This document shows, one piece after another, positions 1-6,812 of a stretch of DNA of 22,176 nucleotides (positions within the stretch are counted from its first letter, which is position 1; each line of letters begins with the position of its first letter). Source of the stretch: DUUI01 sp964345765 (GTDB lineage: Bacteria; Bacillota_I; Bacilli_A; Erysipelotrichales; Erysipelotrichaceae); NCBI GenBank assembly GCA_964345765.1, contig CAYFSJ010000023.1, positions 1 through 22,176 of the forward strand. Reading direction: 5' to 3'. The notes beneath the pieces are model-generated. The model saw nothing but the letters and a program-made list of their open reading frames with translations, had not been told where the DNA came from and did no database searches. The position numbers and the translations under genes were made by a program.

Positions 1-1
1 G

Positions 2-346
2 GTTGAAGAAATGGAATCAGCCATGAAAGGAATGTTGGCACCTGTCTTTGAAGAACAAATTCTTGGACAAGCAGAAGTTCGTCAAACCTTTAAAGTGTCT
101 CGTATTGGGACCATTGCAGGATGTATGGTGACAGATGGTAAAATCGTCAGAGATTCATCCGCAAGAGTTATCCGTGATGGTGTCGTTGTTTATGAAGGTC
201 GTTTAGGTTCATTAAAACGTTTCGAAAATGATGTTCGTGAAGTTAGAGAAGGGTATGACTGTGGTCTTACAATCGAAAACTTTAATGACATCAAAGTTGA
301 TGACATTATTGAAGTCTATGGAGATGTGGAGGTTCCACAAGAATGA
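2..346 (+). CDS. infB: Translation initiation factor IF-2, C-terminal part (gene enters from the left)
   Basis: The reading frame is open from the first bases of the window, so this is the 3' end of a longer gene; the ATG at 11 is internal. The roughly 115 visible residues match the last beta-barrel domain (domain IV) of bacterial IF-2, the part that binds the formyl-Met-tRNA acceptor end. Visible family signatures are the stretch around GQAEVRQTFKVSRIGTIAG, then a KIVRDSSARVIRDG segment, the SLKRFENDVREV segment and the final GYDCGLTIENFNDIKVDDIIE block. The TGA stop overlaps the rbfA start (ATGA), as in the conserved infB-rbfA operon of Bacillota. GTPase domains lie outside the window. Identification is secure. 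Confidence 0.97.
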   Translation, partial: VEEMESAMKGMLAPVFEEQILGQAEVRQTFKVSRIGTIAGCMVTDGKIVRDSSARVIRDGVVVYEGRLGSLKRFENDVREVREGYDCGLTIENFNDIKVDDIIEVYGDVEVPQE

Positions 347-696
347 GTAACAAAAAATTAGAAAGAATTGAATCTCAAATTAGAAGAGAAGTTTCAAATA
401 TCCTTCAAAATGAAGTGAAGAATTCAAAATTTGGCTTTGTGACAGTCACCGATGTAGAAGTAACCAGTGATTATAGCTTTGCTAATATCTATGTTTCTTT
501 CTTAAATACAAAGGAAATTAGTGCTCAAGATCGTTTAGATGAGATTAATCGAGTTAAAGGGTTTGTTCGATCTCAATTAGCACAGCGTCTTAAGATTCGT
601 AAGACACCTGACTTAATTTTTAAGATTGATGATTCAATTGATCAAGGAAATCGAATCGATGAATTGATTGCTCAAATTAATAAAACTGAAGAATAA
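343..696 (+). CDS. rbfA: Ribosome-binding factor A
   Basis: RbfA is a small KH-fold protein that binds the free 30S subunit and helps mature the 5' end of 16S rRNA. The 117-residue length is normal. Family signatures are an N-terminal helix (ERIESQIRREVSNIL), the strand GFVTVTDVEVTSDYSFANIYVSF, and the C-terminal RLKIRKTPDLIFKIDDSIDQG segment that carries the KH-like core. The start overlaps the infB stop by four bases, implying translational coupling. A terminator immediately follows, so here the operon ends at rbfA, whereas in most Bacillota it continues into truB and ribF. Those two genes lie about 3.9 kb downstream. Confidence 0.97.
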   Translation: MSNKKLERIESQIRREVSNILQNEVKNSKFGFVTVTDVEVTSDYSFANIYVSFLNTKEISAQDRLDEINRVKGFVRSQLAQRLKIRKTPDLIFKIDDSIDQGNRIDELIAQINKTEE

Positions 697-720
697 GTGT
701 TGGTAAAACAACACTTTTTT
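696..720 (+). terminator. Rho-independent terminator after rbfA
   Basis: A 7-bp stem (AGTGTTG / CAACACT) with a six-base loop GTAAAA is followed by a T run. It starts at the last base of the rbfA stop codon and ends the infB-rbfA transcript. Confidence 0.9.
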
Positions 721-844
721 CATACACTTTATACTATTTATATATTGTAATGACAAAATTTATTAACTGTCCAATAAATATAAATGATGACCAACATATG
801 AGTAATATCTCAATTTCTACTATTTAAAACACTAATAAGTTCGT

Positions 845-873
845 TTGTGTCGTTTATTTTTGTCTTTTACAAT
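845..873 (+). promoter_or_regulatory. Sigma-A-type promoter for the gldA remnant
   Basis: TTGTGT (845-850), a 17-base spacer and TACAAT (868-873) form a good vegetative promoter. The predicted start near 880 leaves a leader of about 20 bases that contains an AGAGGAGG ribosome binding site at 887-893. The upstream AT-rich gap from 721 to 844 shows nothing else I can name. Confidence 0.65.
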
Positions 874-897
874 AAAAGTGTAGAAAGAGGAGGAATT

Positions 898-2010
898 ATG
901 AACAAAATTCATGTATCAGCAGGAAAGTATATCCAAGGTCCAAATCTAATCGGAAGTCTATCAGACTACTCAAAAGAAATCGGAAAGAAGGGTGTCTATG
1001 CGATTGTCGATACTTTTGTTTTAGAAAATTATCGCGATGAATTAGAATCAAGTTATAAGGATGCTGATCACTCAATCGAATTAGTCGAATTTGGTGGAGA
1101 ATGTTCAGAATCTGAAATTGAAAAACATGTTAACGAATTAGAAAATCATGAAGTCGATGTTATTTTAGGTATTCTGGATACCGCTAAAGCAGTTGCCCAT
1201 AAAGCTGATCTACCACTAATTATTGTGCCATCATCTGCTTCTACGGATGCCCCAACAACGGGCTTAGCCGTTATCTATACGGATGAAGGGCAATTTGAAG
1301 ATTATTTATTCTTAGATACCAATCCAAATATTGTTCTAATGGATGAAGATTTAATTTCTAAAGCGCCGGTACGATTATTTATCGCTGGAATTGCGGATGC
1401 ATTATCAACGTATTTTGAAGCCGATGCTGTAAGAAAATCAAATGGTGAAAACTTAGCCAGTGGTCTTCAATCAAAAGCGGGGATGGCTCTTGCTAAACTA
1501 TGTTATGAAACGGTCTTATAAGATGGGATTGCAGCAGTGTTAGCCATTAATAACGAAATGGTAACTGAAGCTGTTAAAAATGTGATTGAAGCCAATTCAC
1601 TCTTATCAGGACTTGGTGCTGAAAGTGGCGGACTTGCGGCAGCTCACGCAATTCATAATGGGATATATGTTAATTCAGATTTATATGATTTAATGCATGG
1701 TGAAAAGGTAGCCTTTGGAACAATCTCTCAAATGGTTTTAGAAAATAGACCAGACAAAGAAATCGAAAAGATTATTACATTCTGTAAGAAACTCAGTTTG
1801 CCAACATCTTTTGAGGAGTTAGGTGTCGCGGATATTAGTAATGACGAATTAATGGAGATTGCTAAAGCGGCCAATGATCCAGAAGATACGATGGGTAATA
1901 TGCCATTTGAAGTCACGGATGAAGCCATTGTTGCTGCCATGAAAGTGGCCAATGATTACTCAATTTTAGTGGGCGATGTTGAGAAAATTATTGAAGTAGA
2001 AAAAGAATAA
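898..2010 (+). pseudogene. gldA: Glycerol dehydrogenase, disrupted by a nonsense codon and an NAD-motif deletion
   Basis: The intact enzyme is a zinc-dependent, iron-type alcohol dehydrogenase fold oxidising glycerol to dihydroxyacetone with NAD. Start chosen at the ATG at 898 because AGAGGAGG sits just upstream. The frame reads the family sequence to the CYETVL segment, meets TAA at 1519-1521, then continues in the same frame (DGIAAV...) to a stop at 2008-2010. The total of about 370 codons is family length. Metal-ligand regions survive: GIADAL, AAAHAIHNG and LMHGEKVAFG. However, the GGGK NAD-binding motif is gone: the family's GxGGGKTLDTAKAV is here VILGILDTAKAV, consistent with loss of five codons near 1173. 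Two lesions make a sequencing error alone unlikely. The upstream 208-residue piece could still be translated but lacks key parts of the active site. Confidence 0.85.
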
Positions 2011-2014
2011 AAAT

Positions 2015-2044
2015 AAAAGTTGAAGTTTAATCGCTTCAACTTTT
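2015..2044. terminator. Bidirectional terminator between the gldA remnant and the ABC operon
   Basis: An 11-bp stem (AAAAGTTGAAG / CTTCAACTTTT) with an eight-base loop, flanked by a T run on the plus side and an A run on the other. It can terminate both convergent transcripts: gldA on the plus strand and the ABC transporter on the minus strand. Confidence 0.88.
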
Positions 2045-2773
2045 TTATAGGTATTTTCTTAAGAAATCTTGTGTATAAGGATGAGAAGGGTTATTAAAGA
2101 TGACATCAGGATGTCCATCTTCAACAATGACTCCATCTTTCATATAGATGACACGATCTGAAATCTCTTTAGCAAAGTTCATTTCATGGGTCACAATAAT
2201 CATCGTAATCCCTGTATTGGCTAAATCTTTGATGACTTCTAAGACTTCATCAACCATTTGAGGATCTAAGGCTGAAGTCGGTTCATCCAGTAGTAAGACT
2301 TTCGGATGCATGCTTAGAGCTCTAGCAATGGCGATGCGTTGTTGTTGTCCACCAGAGAGTTGATTGACATTTTGATTAATGGTTTCGCTCATTCCAACCT
2401 TGGTTAAGTTCTCTACAGCAATTTCAATGGCTTGTTTCTTATTTCGTTTGAGTACTTCTATTTGACCAATCATACAGTTTTGTAAAACGGAAAGATGGTT
2501 AAATAGATTAAAGTTTTGAAAAATCATGGTCACTTCACTTCGGTAATGGTTTAGATTGAAATGACGATCTTTAATGTTAGTGTCATTATACATAATCTCA
2601 CCTTCATGATAGTTTTCTAATCGATTTAGACAGCGCAGAAGGGTTGATTTTCCACTACCTGATGAACCAATGATGGAGACAATTTGACCTTGTTCTAAGT
2701 TTAAATCAATGCCTTTTAAGACATCATTGTCCTGATAGCTTTTCTTTAAATTTTTAATGCTAAATTGAGCCAT
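2045..2773 (-). CDS. Polar amino acid ABC transporter, ATP-binding protein
   Basis: Cytoplasmic ATPase that drives amino acid import. In the 242 residues are Walker A GSSGSGKS (36-43), the Q-loop region MIFQNFNLFNHLSV, the ABC signature LSGGQQQR, Walker B with LLLDEPTSALDP, and the switch histidine in IVTHEMNFA. The length and the EPTSALDP-type Walker B match the GlnQ/ArtM-like polar amino acid family. It is the last gene of the operon; its ATG lies one base past the permease stop, behind a weak GGTGAT site, so it is probably coupled. The upstream lysine riboswitch suggests lysine as substrate (inference from regulation, not from this protein). Confidence 0.94.
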   Translation of the reverse strand: MAQFSIKNLKKSYQDNDVLKGIDLNLEQGQIVSIIGSSGSGKSTLLRCLNRLENYHEGEIMYNDTNIKDRHFNLNHYRSEVTMIFQNFNLFNHLSVLQNCMIGQIEVLKRNKKQAIEIAVENLTKVGMSETINQNVNQLSGGQQQRIAIARALSMHPKVLLLDEPTSALDPQMVDEVLEVIKDLANTGITMIIVTHEMNFAKEISDRVIYMKDGVIVEDGHPDVIFNNPSHPYTQDFLRKYL

Positions 2774-2774
2774 T

Positions 2775-3479
2775 TTATATCACCATCACTTTCGTTTGGT
2801 TAAGTCTTTGTTCAATCACTCTTAATAGTCTGGTTGTAATATAAGTTAATACAAAGTAAATAAGCAATAAGATTAGCATCGCTTCACTAAACTGATAGGT
2901 TCTGCCTGCATAGCTCATGCCTTGATTAAAGAGTTCATTCATCGAAATAACATTTAAGACGGATGTATCTTTAATATTTACAACAAATTCATTACCAATA
3001 GATGGGAAACTATTTCTGAGTGCCTGGGGTAAAACGATTTTTCTAAATGCTTGTTGTTGAGTCATCCCAATGGCAAGGGCCGCTTCTCTTTGTCCTTTAT
3101 TAACTGATTGAATACCTGCTCTTAAAATCTCAGCCATATAGGAAGCGGTATTAAAAGAAACAATAATCAAAGAGGCTGTCATTGGTGACCAATTAAGGGT
3201 TCGATACAATGAATAGTAAAGAAAGACAGCTTGAACCATCATGGGTGTTCCTCTAACAAACTCAATGTAAAAATTAGTTAATAGAACGCTTAATTTTTTA
3301 ATTATTTTAACTAATAATGAATCATGAGGATTAATTTGAATATCACGTAGCATTGATAAAAGAAAGCCAATTATTAGTCCGACAATGGTTCCGATTAATG
3401 AAACAATTAATGTATTTTTGATTCCTGTAAAGAACAGCTGTTGATTCTCAATTAGTATGTTTAAAGTATCTTGTAACAT
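2775..3479 (-). CDS. Polar amino acid ABC transporter, permease
   Basis: Integral membrane subunit of the HisM/GlnP class, 234 residues. An N-terminal membrane segment (about 17-42) is followed by FYIEFVRGTPMMVQ, a hallmark of these permeases, several further hydrophobic segments, and the EAALAIGMTQQQAFRKIVLPQALR loop (EAA motif) that contacts the ATPase. Start: ATG at 3479, one base after the binding-protein stop (TAA-A-ATG), without a clear Shine-Dalgarno, so translational coupling is likely. One permease gene implies a homodimeric pore. Lysine specificity is inferred only from the riboswitch. Confidence 0.93.
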   Translation of the reverse strand: MLQDTLNILIENQQLFFTGIKNTLIVSLIGTIVGLIIGFLLSMLRDIQINPHDSLLVKIIKKLSVLLTNFYIEFVRGTPMMVQAVFLYYSLYRTLNWSPMTASLIIVSFNTASYMAEILRAGIQSVNKGQREAALAIGMTQQQAFRKIVLPQALRNSFPSIGNEFVVNIKDTSVLNVISMNELFNQGMSYAGRTYQFSEAMLILLLIYFVLTYITTRLLRVIEQRLNQTKVMVI

Positions 3480-3480
3480 T

Positions 3481-4293
3481 TTATTGATGTGGACTTTCTA
3501 AGGCTGCTTGCATCCAATTATCGCGTTGACTTTGATCGATTGATTCTAAAATAGAATTAATTTCTGATAATAATTGTTCATCCTCTTTTTTAAGAGCAAT
3601 ACTAACTTCAGTAGTAACCTCTGGAGTTTGAGTAAATCCTTGTCCTTGTTCAAATTCAACCATGACAAGTTCTGGATTACTGTTGATAATGGATTGGGCA
3701 GTTGGCTTTTCAGCTGGAGCTCCATCGGCAGCACCATTAATAATGGCATTAACGATTAATGGATAAGTTGATAATGGATTTAAGTGATTAACGTCATCGA
3801 TTTGATCAATGATGGTGTCATAATTGGTCCCTAATTGTCCAACAATTCTTGCGTTACTAAAATCATCTAAAGAGCTGGCTTGAGCATAAATTGAATCTTT
3901 TTCTACAATCATGACATAGTCTGAATGATAATAAGGGTTTGTGAAATTGACTTGATTGGCTCTTTCTGGAGTATAACTCATGCCTGCGATAATCGCATCA
4001 ATAGAGCCAGAGTTAAGGGCTGGAATTAAGCCTTCCCAAGCAATCACTTTAATTTCTAAGTTTTTATTCAATTGACTGGCAATTTCTTTGGCGATACTGA
4101 CATCGTAGCCTTTACAGTATCCGTTGGATGATTCAATGAACAGTGCCTCATCATCTTGTTCCTGTTGTATCCAATTAAATGGGGCGTAGTTGCATTCCAT
4201 TCCCACTACGAATGTGTCTGCTTCTGAGGCATTCTGATTACAACTGATAAGTAGTAAGGATAATAGTGTGATTGATAATAATTTTTTAAGCAT
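3481..4293 (-). CDS. Polar amino acid ABC transporter, substrate-binding lipoprotein
   Basis: Extracellular type II periplasmic-binding-fold protein (SBP family 3), 270 residues, membrane-tethered through a lipid. I place the start at the ATG at 4293, behind an AAAGGAGC site. A longer frame from 4356 would read through the riboswitch terminator and is rejected. The N-terminus is a lipoprotein signal: two lysines, a hydrophobic run and the lipobox LISC with Cys18. The mature part has the family features FVVGMECNYAPFNW, GYDVSIAKEIA, WEGLIPALNSGSIDAIIAGMSYTPER and a late QLGTNYD segment. First gene of the operon, preceded by a lysine riboswitch, which suggests a lysine-binding role. Confidence 0.94.
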   Translation of the reverse strand: MLKKLLSITLLSLLLISCNQNASEADTFVVGMECNYAPFNWIQQEQDDEALFIESSNGYCKGYDVSIAKEIASQLNKNLEIKVIAWEGLIPALNSGSIDAIIAGMSYTPERANQVNFTNPYYHSDYVMIVEKDSIYAQASSLDDFSNARIVGQLGTNYDTIIDQIDDVNHLNPLSTYPLIVNAIINGAADGAPAEKPTAQSIINSNPELVMVEFEQGQGFTQTPEVTTEVSIALKKEDEQLLSEINSILESIDQSQRDNWMQAALESPHQ

Positions 4294-4310
4294 GTTTGTT
4301 GCTCCTTTCA

Positions 4311-4336
4311 AAATAAAAGACCAGGCTAGCCCGGTC
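4311..4336 (-). terminator. Riboswitch-controlled terminator ahead of the ABC operon
   Basis: On the minus strand GACC-G-GGC, loop TA, GCC-T-GGTC form a stem with one mismatch, followed by TTTTATTTT, ending just before the AAAGGAGC ribosome binding site. It is the likely OFF state of the lysine riboswitch. A GCTAG earlier in the leader (minus strand, 4351-4347) could pair with CTAGC in this stem as an antiterminator; that pairing is my inference. Confidence 0.85.
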
Positions 4337-4361
4337 AGTTTCAAACTTAACAACAAACTAG

Positions 4362-4512
4362 CTCCTCTTCCTGAAGGGAAGGAGTGTTATGAGTCTTTCT
4401 CATAACCCCATTAAAGCATTGTGCCCAATACTTTAATTCGGCAGTGGTTGCCTTTCAGCTCAGTCACGGTTTGCCAACTCGTGAGCTTACTCATCTACAC
4501 TGCTACCTCTAT
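4362..4512 (-). ncRNA. Lysine riboswitch (L-box) aptamer
   Basis: Read on the minus strand, the leader carries the conserved L-box blocks in order: AGAGGTAGCAG (4510-4500), AGATGAGTA (4496-4488), the GCTGAAAGGC / TGCCGAA pair (4459-4450 and 4443-4437), a stem-loop AAAGTATTGGGCACAATGCTTT-like arm, and the P5 hairpin GGGGTTATGAG ... CTCATAAC (4409-4386). The same block order occurs in the known lysC lysine riboswitches. A terminator follows before the first gene, so lysine binding should shut off the transporter by premature termination. Exact aptamer ends are approximate. Confidence 0.9.
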
Positions 4513-4530
4513 GCATCTTTTATAAAGGTT

Positions 4531-4558
4531 ATTTTACGCGTAATAAAAAGATTGTCAA
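4531..4558 (-). promoter_or_regulatory. Promoter of the lysine-riboswitch/ABC operon
   Basis: On the minus strand: TTGACA (4558-4553), 16-base spacer, TAAAAT (4536-4531). The -35 is a perfect consensus. Transcription would begin near 4525, just upstream of the aptamer. The same DNA serves as the -35 region of the divergent truB promoter. Confidence 0.82.
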
Positions 4559-4582
4559 GTAAAAGCGTTTATTTGTTATAAT
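4552..4582 (+). promoter_or_regulatory. truB-ribF promoter, predicted to give a leaderless transcript
   Basis: A perfect TATAAT at 4577-4582 lies six bases before the truB ATG at 4589, so the expected +1 coincides with the start codon. No Shine-Dalgarno is present. The -35 is less certain: TTGTCA at 4552-4557 with a 19-base spacer, or GTCAAG at 4554-4559 with 17. Either choice overlaps the -35 of the divergent riboswitch promoter. Confidence 0.68.
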
Positions 4583-4588
4583 AGATGC

Positions 4589-5425
4589 ATGCACGGAATT
4601 CTATGTATCAATAAACCAAAAGATTGGACCTCCTTTGATGTCGTTAATAAAGTTTCTCGTTTTTATCGAACAAAGGTCGGTCATACAGGCACCCTTGATC
4701 CACAAGCGACGGGTGTTTTAGTTTGTTTAGTCGGTCTAACTAAAGCCTTGCCTTTTATTGATACCAAAACAAAACGGTATCAAGCAACCTGTGAGTTAGG
4801 CATAAAGACAGATACAGGAGATATATGGGGTCAAGTTCAACAAAAACAACCTATTACAACATTTAGTGAGAGCCAGTTAGAATCTGTCTTAGAATCATTT
4901 ATAGGACATAGTAAACAAAGGGTCCCAATGACTTCAGCTAAAAAAGTTAAAGGGAAGAAGTTAATTGATTACCAACGTGAAAAGATTGAAATAGAACAAC
5001 AGTATACAGACATTGAAGTGTTTGAAATTAAGTTAATTCAAATGACTGAAACAAGTTTTGAATTTGAAGCCTTTGTCAGTAGTGGCACCTATATGCGGAC
5101 GCTCTGTGAAGATATTGCTCAGAAATTAAATAATATTGGGTCGATGAGTAAACTAATTCGTACTGAAAATGGTCCATTTACATTAAGTGATTGCATTGAA
5201 ATAGAAGAACTTGGTCAACATGAATTAATTCCTTTATCAAGAGGTTTGAGTCACTATAAAACATTGGAAGTCAATGATATTAAACCAATTCATAATGGAA
5301 AAAGCATACAACATGAATATATTGATGATCAGCTGGCTATTGTGTATCAAGGTGATATTGTCGCAATTTATCAATATGATTATCAGTTAAAAGAATATAG
5401 GAGTCAACGAGGATTATGGATATAA
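4589..5425 (+). CDS. truB: tRNA pseudouridine(55) synthase TruB
   Basis: Converts uridine 55 of the tRNA T-loop to pseudouridine. The N-terminus MHGILCINKPKDWTSFDVV is the family's standard start, confirming the ATG at 4589. Motif II, GHTGTLDPQATGVL, contains the catalytic Asp37. Further family marks are the CELGIKTDTGD strand, RVPMTSAKKVKGKKLIDYQR and SGTYMRTLCEDIA. Length 278 residues, slightly short of the roughly 300 usual. No ribosome binding site precedes the start and a TATAAT box ends six bases upstream, suggesting a leaderless mRNA. It overlaps ribF by 10 bases. In most Bacillota truB directly follows rbfA; here gldA and the ABC operon lie in between. Confidence 0.96.
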   Translation: MHGILCINKPKDWTSFDVVNKVSRFYRTKVGHTGTLDPQATGVLVCLVGLTKALPFIDTKTKRYQATCELGIKTDTGDIWGQVQQKQPITTFSESQLESVLESFIGHSKQRVPMTSAKKVKGKKLIDYQREKIEIEQQYTDIEVFEIKLIQMTETSFEFEAFVSSGTYMRTLCEDIAQKLNNIGSMSKLIRTENGPFTLSDCIEIEELGQHELIPLSRGLSHYKTLEVNDIKPIHNGKSIQHEYIDDQLAIVYQGDIVAIYQYDYQLKEYRSQRGLWI

Positions 5426-6357
5426 AGATTATTAGAGTAAATATGGACGATATTAAAACAATTGAGCAGCCTTTATCAGCATGTATTGGTTATTTTGATG
5501 GACTTCATGTGGGTCATCAAAAACTTGTTAATAAAGTATTAGAGAACAGTGAGAAAAATAATTTAGTGCCTGCTCTAATTACTTTTGATCCAGATCCAAT
5601 CGTAGTAGTGAAAAAATTTGATAAAGTTCAACATATAATGACTTTAGAAGATAAGATTGATGAAGCAATAGATCTTGGGATGAAAGTAATTGTATTATTA
5701 GAGATTGATGAGCGCATGATGAAACTAAGTCCTGATCAATTTGTTGAGCTAATCTTAAAACCACTTAATATCAAGAATATTGTTTGCGGCTTCGATTTTA
5801 GATTTGGCTACAAAGGGCAGGGGACTGCTCAAACGTTATTAGATTATGAAGATTTATTTAGTGTTGATATTATTGATGAAGTTGACTATCAAAAACAAAA
5901 AATTAGTAGTACTCGAATCATCGAGAATCTAAAAGCAGGGGATGTTCAAGAAGTGTTTACCTTGCTTGGTAGACCTTACACAATTTCAGGTGAGATTGTT
6001 GCTGGTAACCAAAAAGGTCGTGAGATTGGGTTTCCAACAGCTAATATGAAAGTAAATCCTGAATATCATGAGGTAAGAGAGGGTGTTTATATTACCAAAA
6101 TTCTGATTGATGATACTTGGTATCCAGCAATGACCAATGTTGGACACAATTTAACTTTTAATACGAGTGAACCGATTAGTGTTGAAACATATATCTTAGA
6201 TTTTAATGAAATGATTTATGGAAAGCATGTTAAACTCTCATTTTATAAGTTTTTAAGAGACGAACTGAAGTTTGATGATGTCCAACAATTAATTCATCAA
6301 ATGCAACAAGATAAAGTTGAGACAATTGAATTTTTTAAAAATAATCCCAACAGTTAA
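5416..6357 (+). CDS. ribF: Bifunctional riboflavin kinase / FMN adenylyltransferase
   Basis: Makes FMN from riboflavin and then FAD. The N-terminal nucleotidyltransferase domain shows GYFDGLHVGHQ (25-35) and, near residue 155, the SSTRIIENLKAGDV motif. The C-terminal riboflavin kinase domain shows GRPYTISGEIVAGNQKGREIGFPTAN with the PTAN nucleotide/Mg site, then the GVYITKI and NVGHNLTF strands and ISVETYILDFNEMIYGKHVKLSF. 313 residues, normal length. The start lies inside truB (10-base overlap), so the two are cotranscribed. It partners with the riboflavin importer at 21317-21913, whose FMN riboswitch would sense the product made here. Confidence 0.97.
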   Translation: MDIKIIRVNMDDIKTIEQPLSACIGYFDGLHVGHQKLVNKVLENSEKNNLVPALITFDPDPIVVVKKFDKVQHIMTLEDKIDEAIDLGMKVIVLLEIDERMMKLSPDQFVELILKPLNIKNIVCGFDFRFGYKGQGTAQTLLDYEDLFSVDIIDEVDYQKQKISSTRIIENLKAGDVQEVFTLLGRPYTISGEIVAGNQKGREIGFPTANMKVNPEYHEVREGVYITKILIDDTWYPAMTNVGHNLTFNTSEPISVETYILDFNEMIYGKHVKLSFYKFLRDELKFDDVQQLIHQMQQDKVETIEFFKNNPNS

Positions 6358-6361
6358 GCGG

Positions 6362-6390
6362 GTGAAATTAACACTGAAATAGTGTATGAT
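6362..6390 (+). promoter_or_regulatory. Promoter for the Asp23-family gene
   Basis: GTGAAA (6362-6367), a 17-base spacer and TATGAT (6385-6390), with a start expected near 6397 and a GAGGTGA ribosome binding site at 6401. No clear terminator separates it from ribF, so read-through is also possible. Confidence 0.5.
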
Positions 6391-6411
6391 ATTAAAGAGT
6401 GAGGTGACCTT

Positions 6412-6741
6412 ATGGCTCAAGAATTTGCGGAAATAAAATTTGAAAATAAATTAGGAGACGTTAATATTCATAAGAGTGTCTTTGAATGGATTGCTCGTAT
6501 TAATGTTCAAGAGATTGAAGGAGTCAACATTGTTGATGGAAGCTTTAAAAAAGGCATTAATTGTGAGTTAAGTAAAAATGGCTTAATGAAAATTGATGTT
6601 GAAGTTCGTTTAAATTATGGAACGAATGCGGAAAGAACTTCTCGTTTAATTCAAGATAAAATCGCTGAAGCAATTAAACAAATGACTGATGTTCATATTG
6701 ATGAAGTCAATGTCAATGTTGTTGGTTTTCAATTTAATTAA
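6412..6741 (+). CDS. Asp23/Gls24 family envelope stress protein (YqhY-like)
   Basis: 109 residues with the compact Asp23/Gls24 fold seen throughout: an N-terminal GDVNIHKSVFEWIARINVQEIEGV stretch, a central strand MKIDVEVRLNYGTNAERTSRLIQDKIAEAI, and an ending DVHIDEVNVNVVGFQFN. In Bacillus subtilis the YqhY member of this family sits next to nusB and is tied to acetyl-CoA carboxylase control; the position just before nusB supports orthology with YqhY. Molecular function is not firmly established for the family. Start at 6412 is supported by the GAGGTGA site. A terminator follows directly. Confidence 0.9.
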   Translation: MAQEFAEIKFENKLGDVNIHKSVFEWIARINVQEIEGVNIVDGSFKKGINCELSKNGLMKIDVEVRLNYGTNAERTSRLIQDKIAEAIKQMTDVHIDEVNVNVVGFQFN

Positions 6742-6760
6742 GCCTACGGGCTTTTTTATT
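6740..6760 (+). terminator. Short terminator after the Asp23-family gene
   Basis: AAGCC, loop TACG, GGCTT, followed by a T-rich run (TTTTATTTTTT). The stem begins within the stop codon. It is short, so termination may be partial. Confidence 0.7.
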
Positions 6761-6761
6761 T

Positions 6762-6789
6762 TTTAAAGAGATTACGGTTATGATAAAAT
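6762..6789 (+). promoter_or_regulatory. Probable promoter of the nusB operon
   Basis: TTTAAA (6762-6767), 16-base spacer, TAAAAT (6784-6789). A shifted -10 TATGAT at 6779-6784 is an alternative. The hexamers are imperfect, but a terminator lies just upstream and a long operon starts here. Confidence 0.4.
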
Positions 6790-6812
6790 AAGAGATACAG
6801 GTGGTAGATAAT

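Noticed and set aside
721..844. Small gene or RNA in the AT-rich gap after rbfA
   Set aside because: Stops interrupt all frames, no ribosome binding site or stable conserved fold was seen, and the gap is explained by the terminator and the gldA promoter at its ends.
1519..1521. Programmed read-through or recoding of the in-frame TAA in gldA
   Set aside because: TAA is the usual stop of neighbouring genes and no recoding element is apparent. The separate loss of the GGGK motif shows the gene is damaged anyway.
4294..4356. Longer N-terminus of the substrate-binding protein, starting at 4356
   Set aside because: It would translate the riboswitch terminator and the ribosome binding site. The ATG at 4293 has an AAAGGAGC site and begins a normal lipoprotein signal.
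6801..6812. GTG start for nusB at 6801
   Set aside because: The GTG lies within the AGGTGG ribosome binding site that serves the ATG at 6813.
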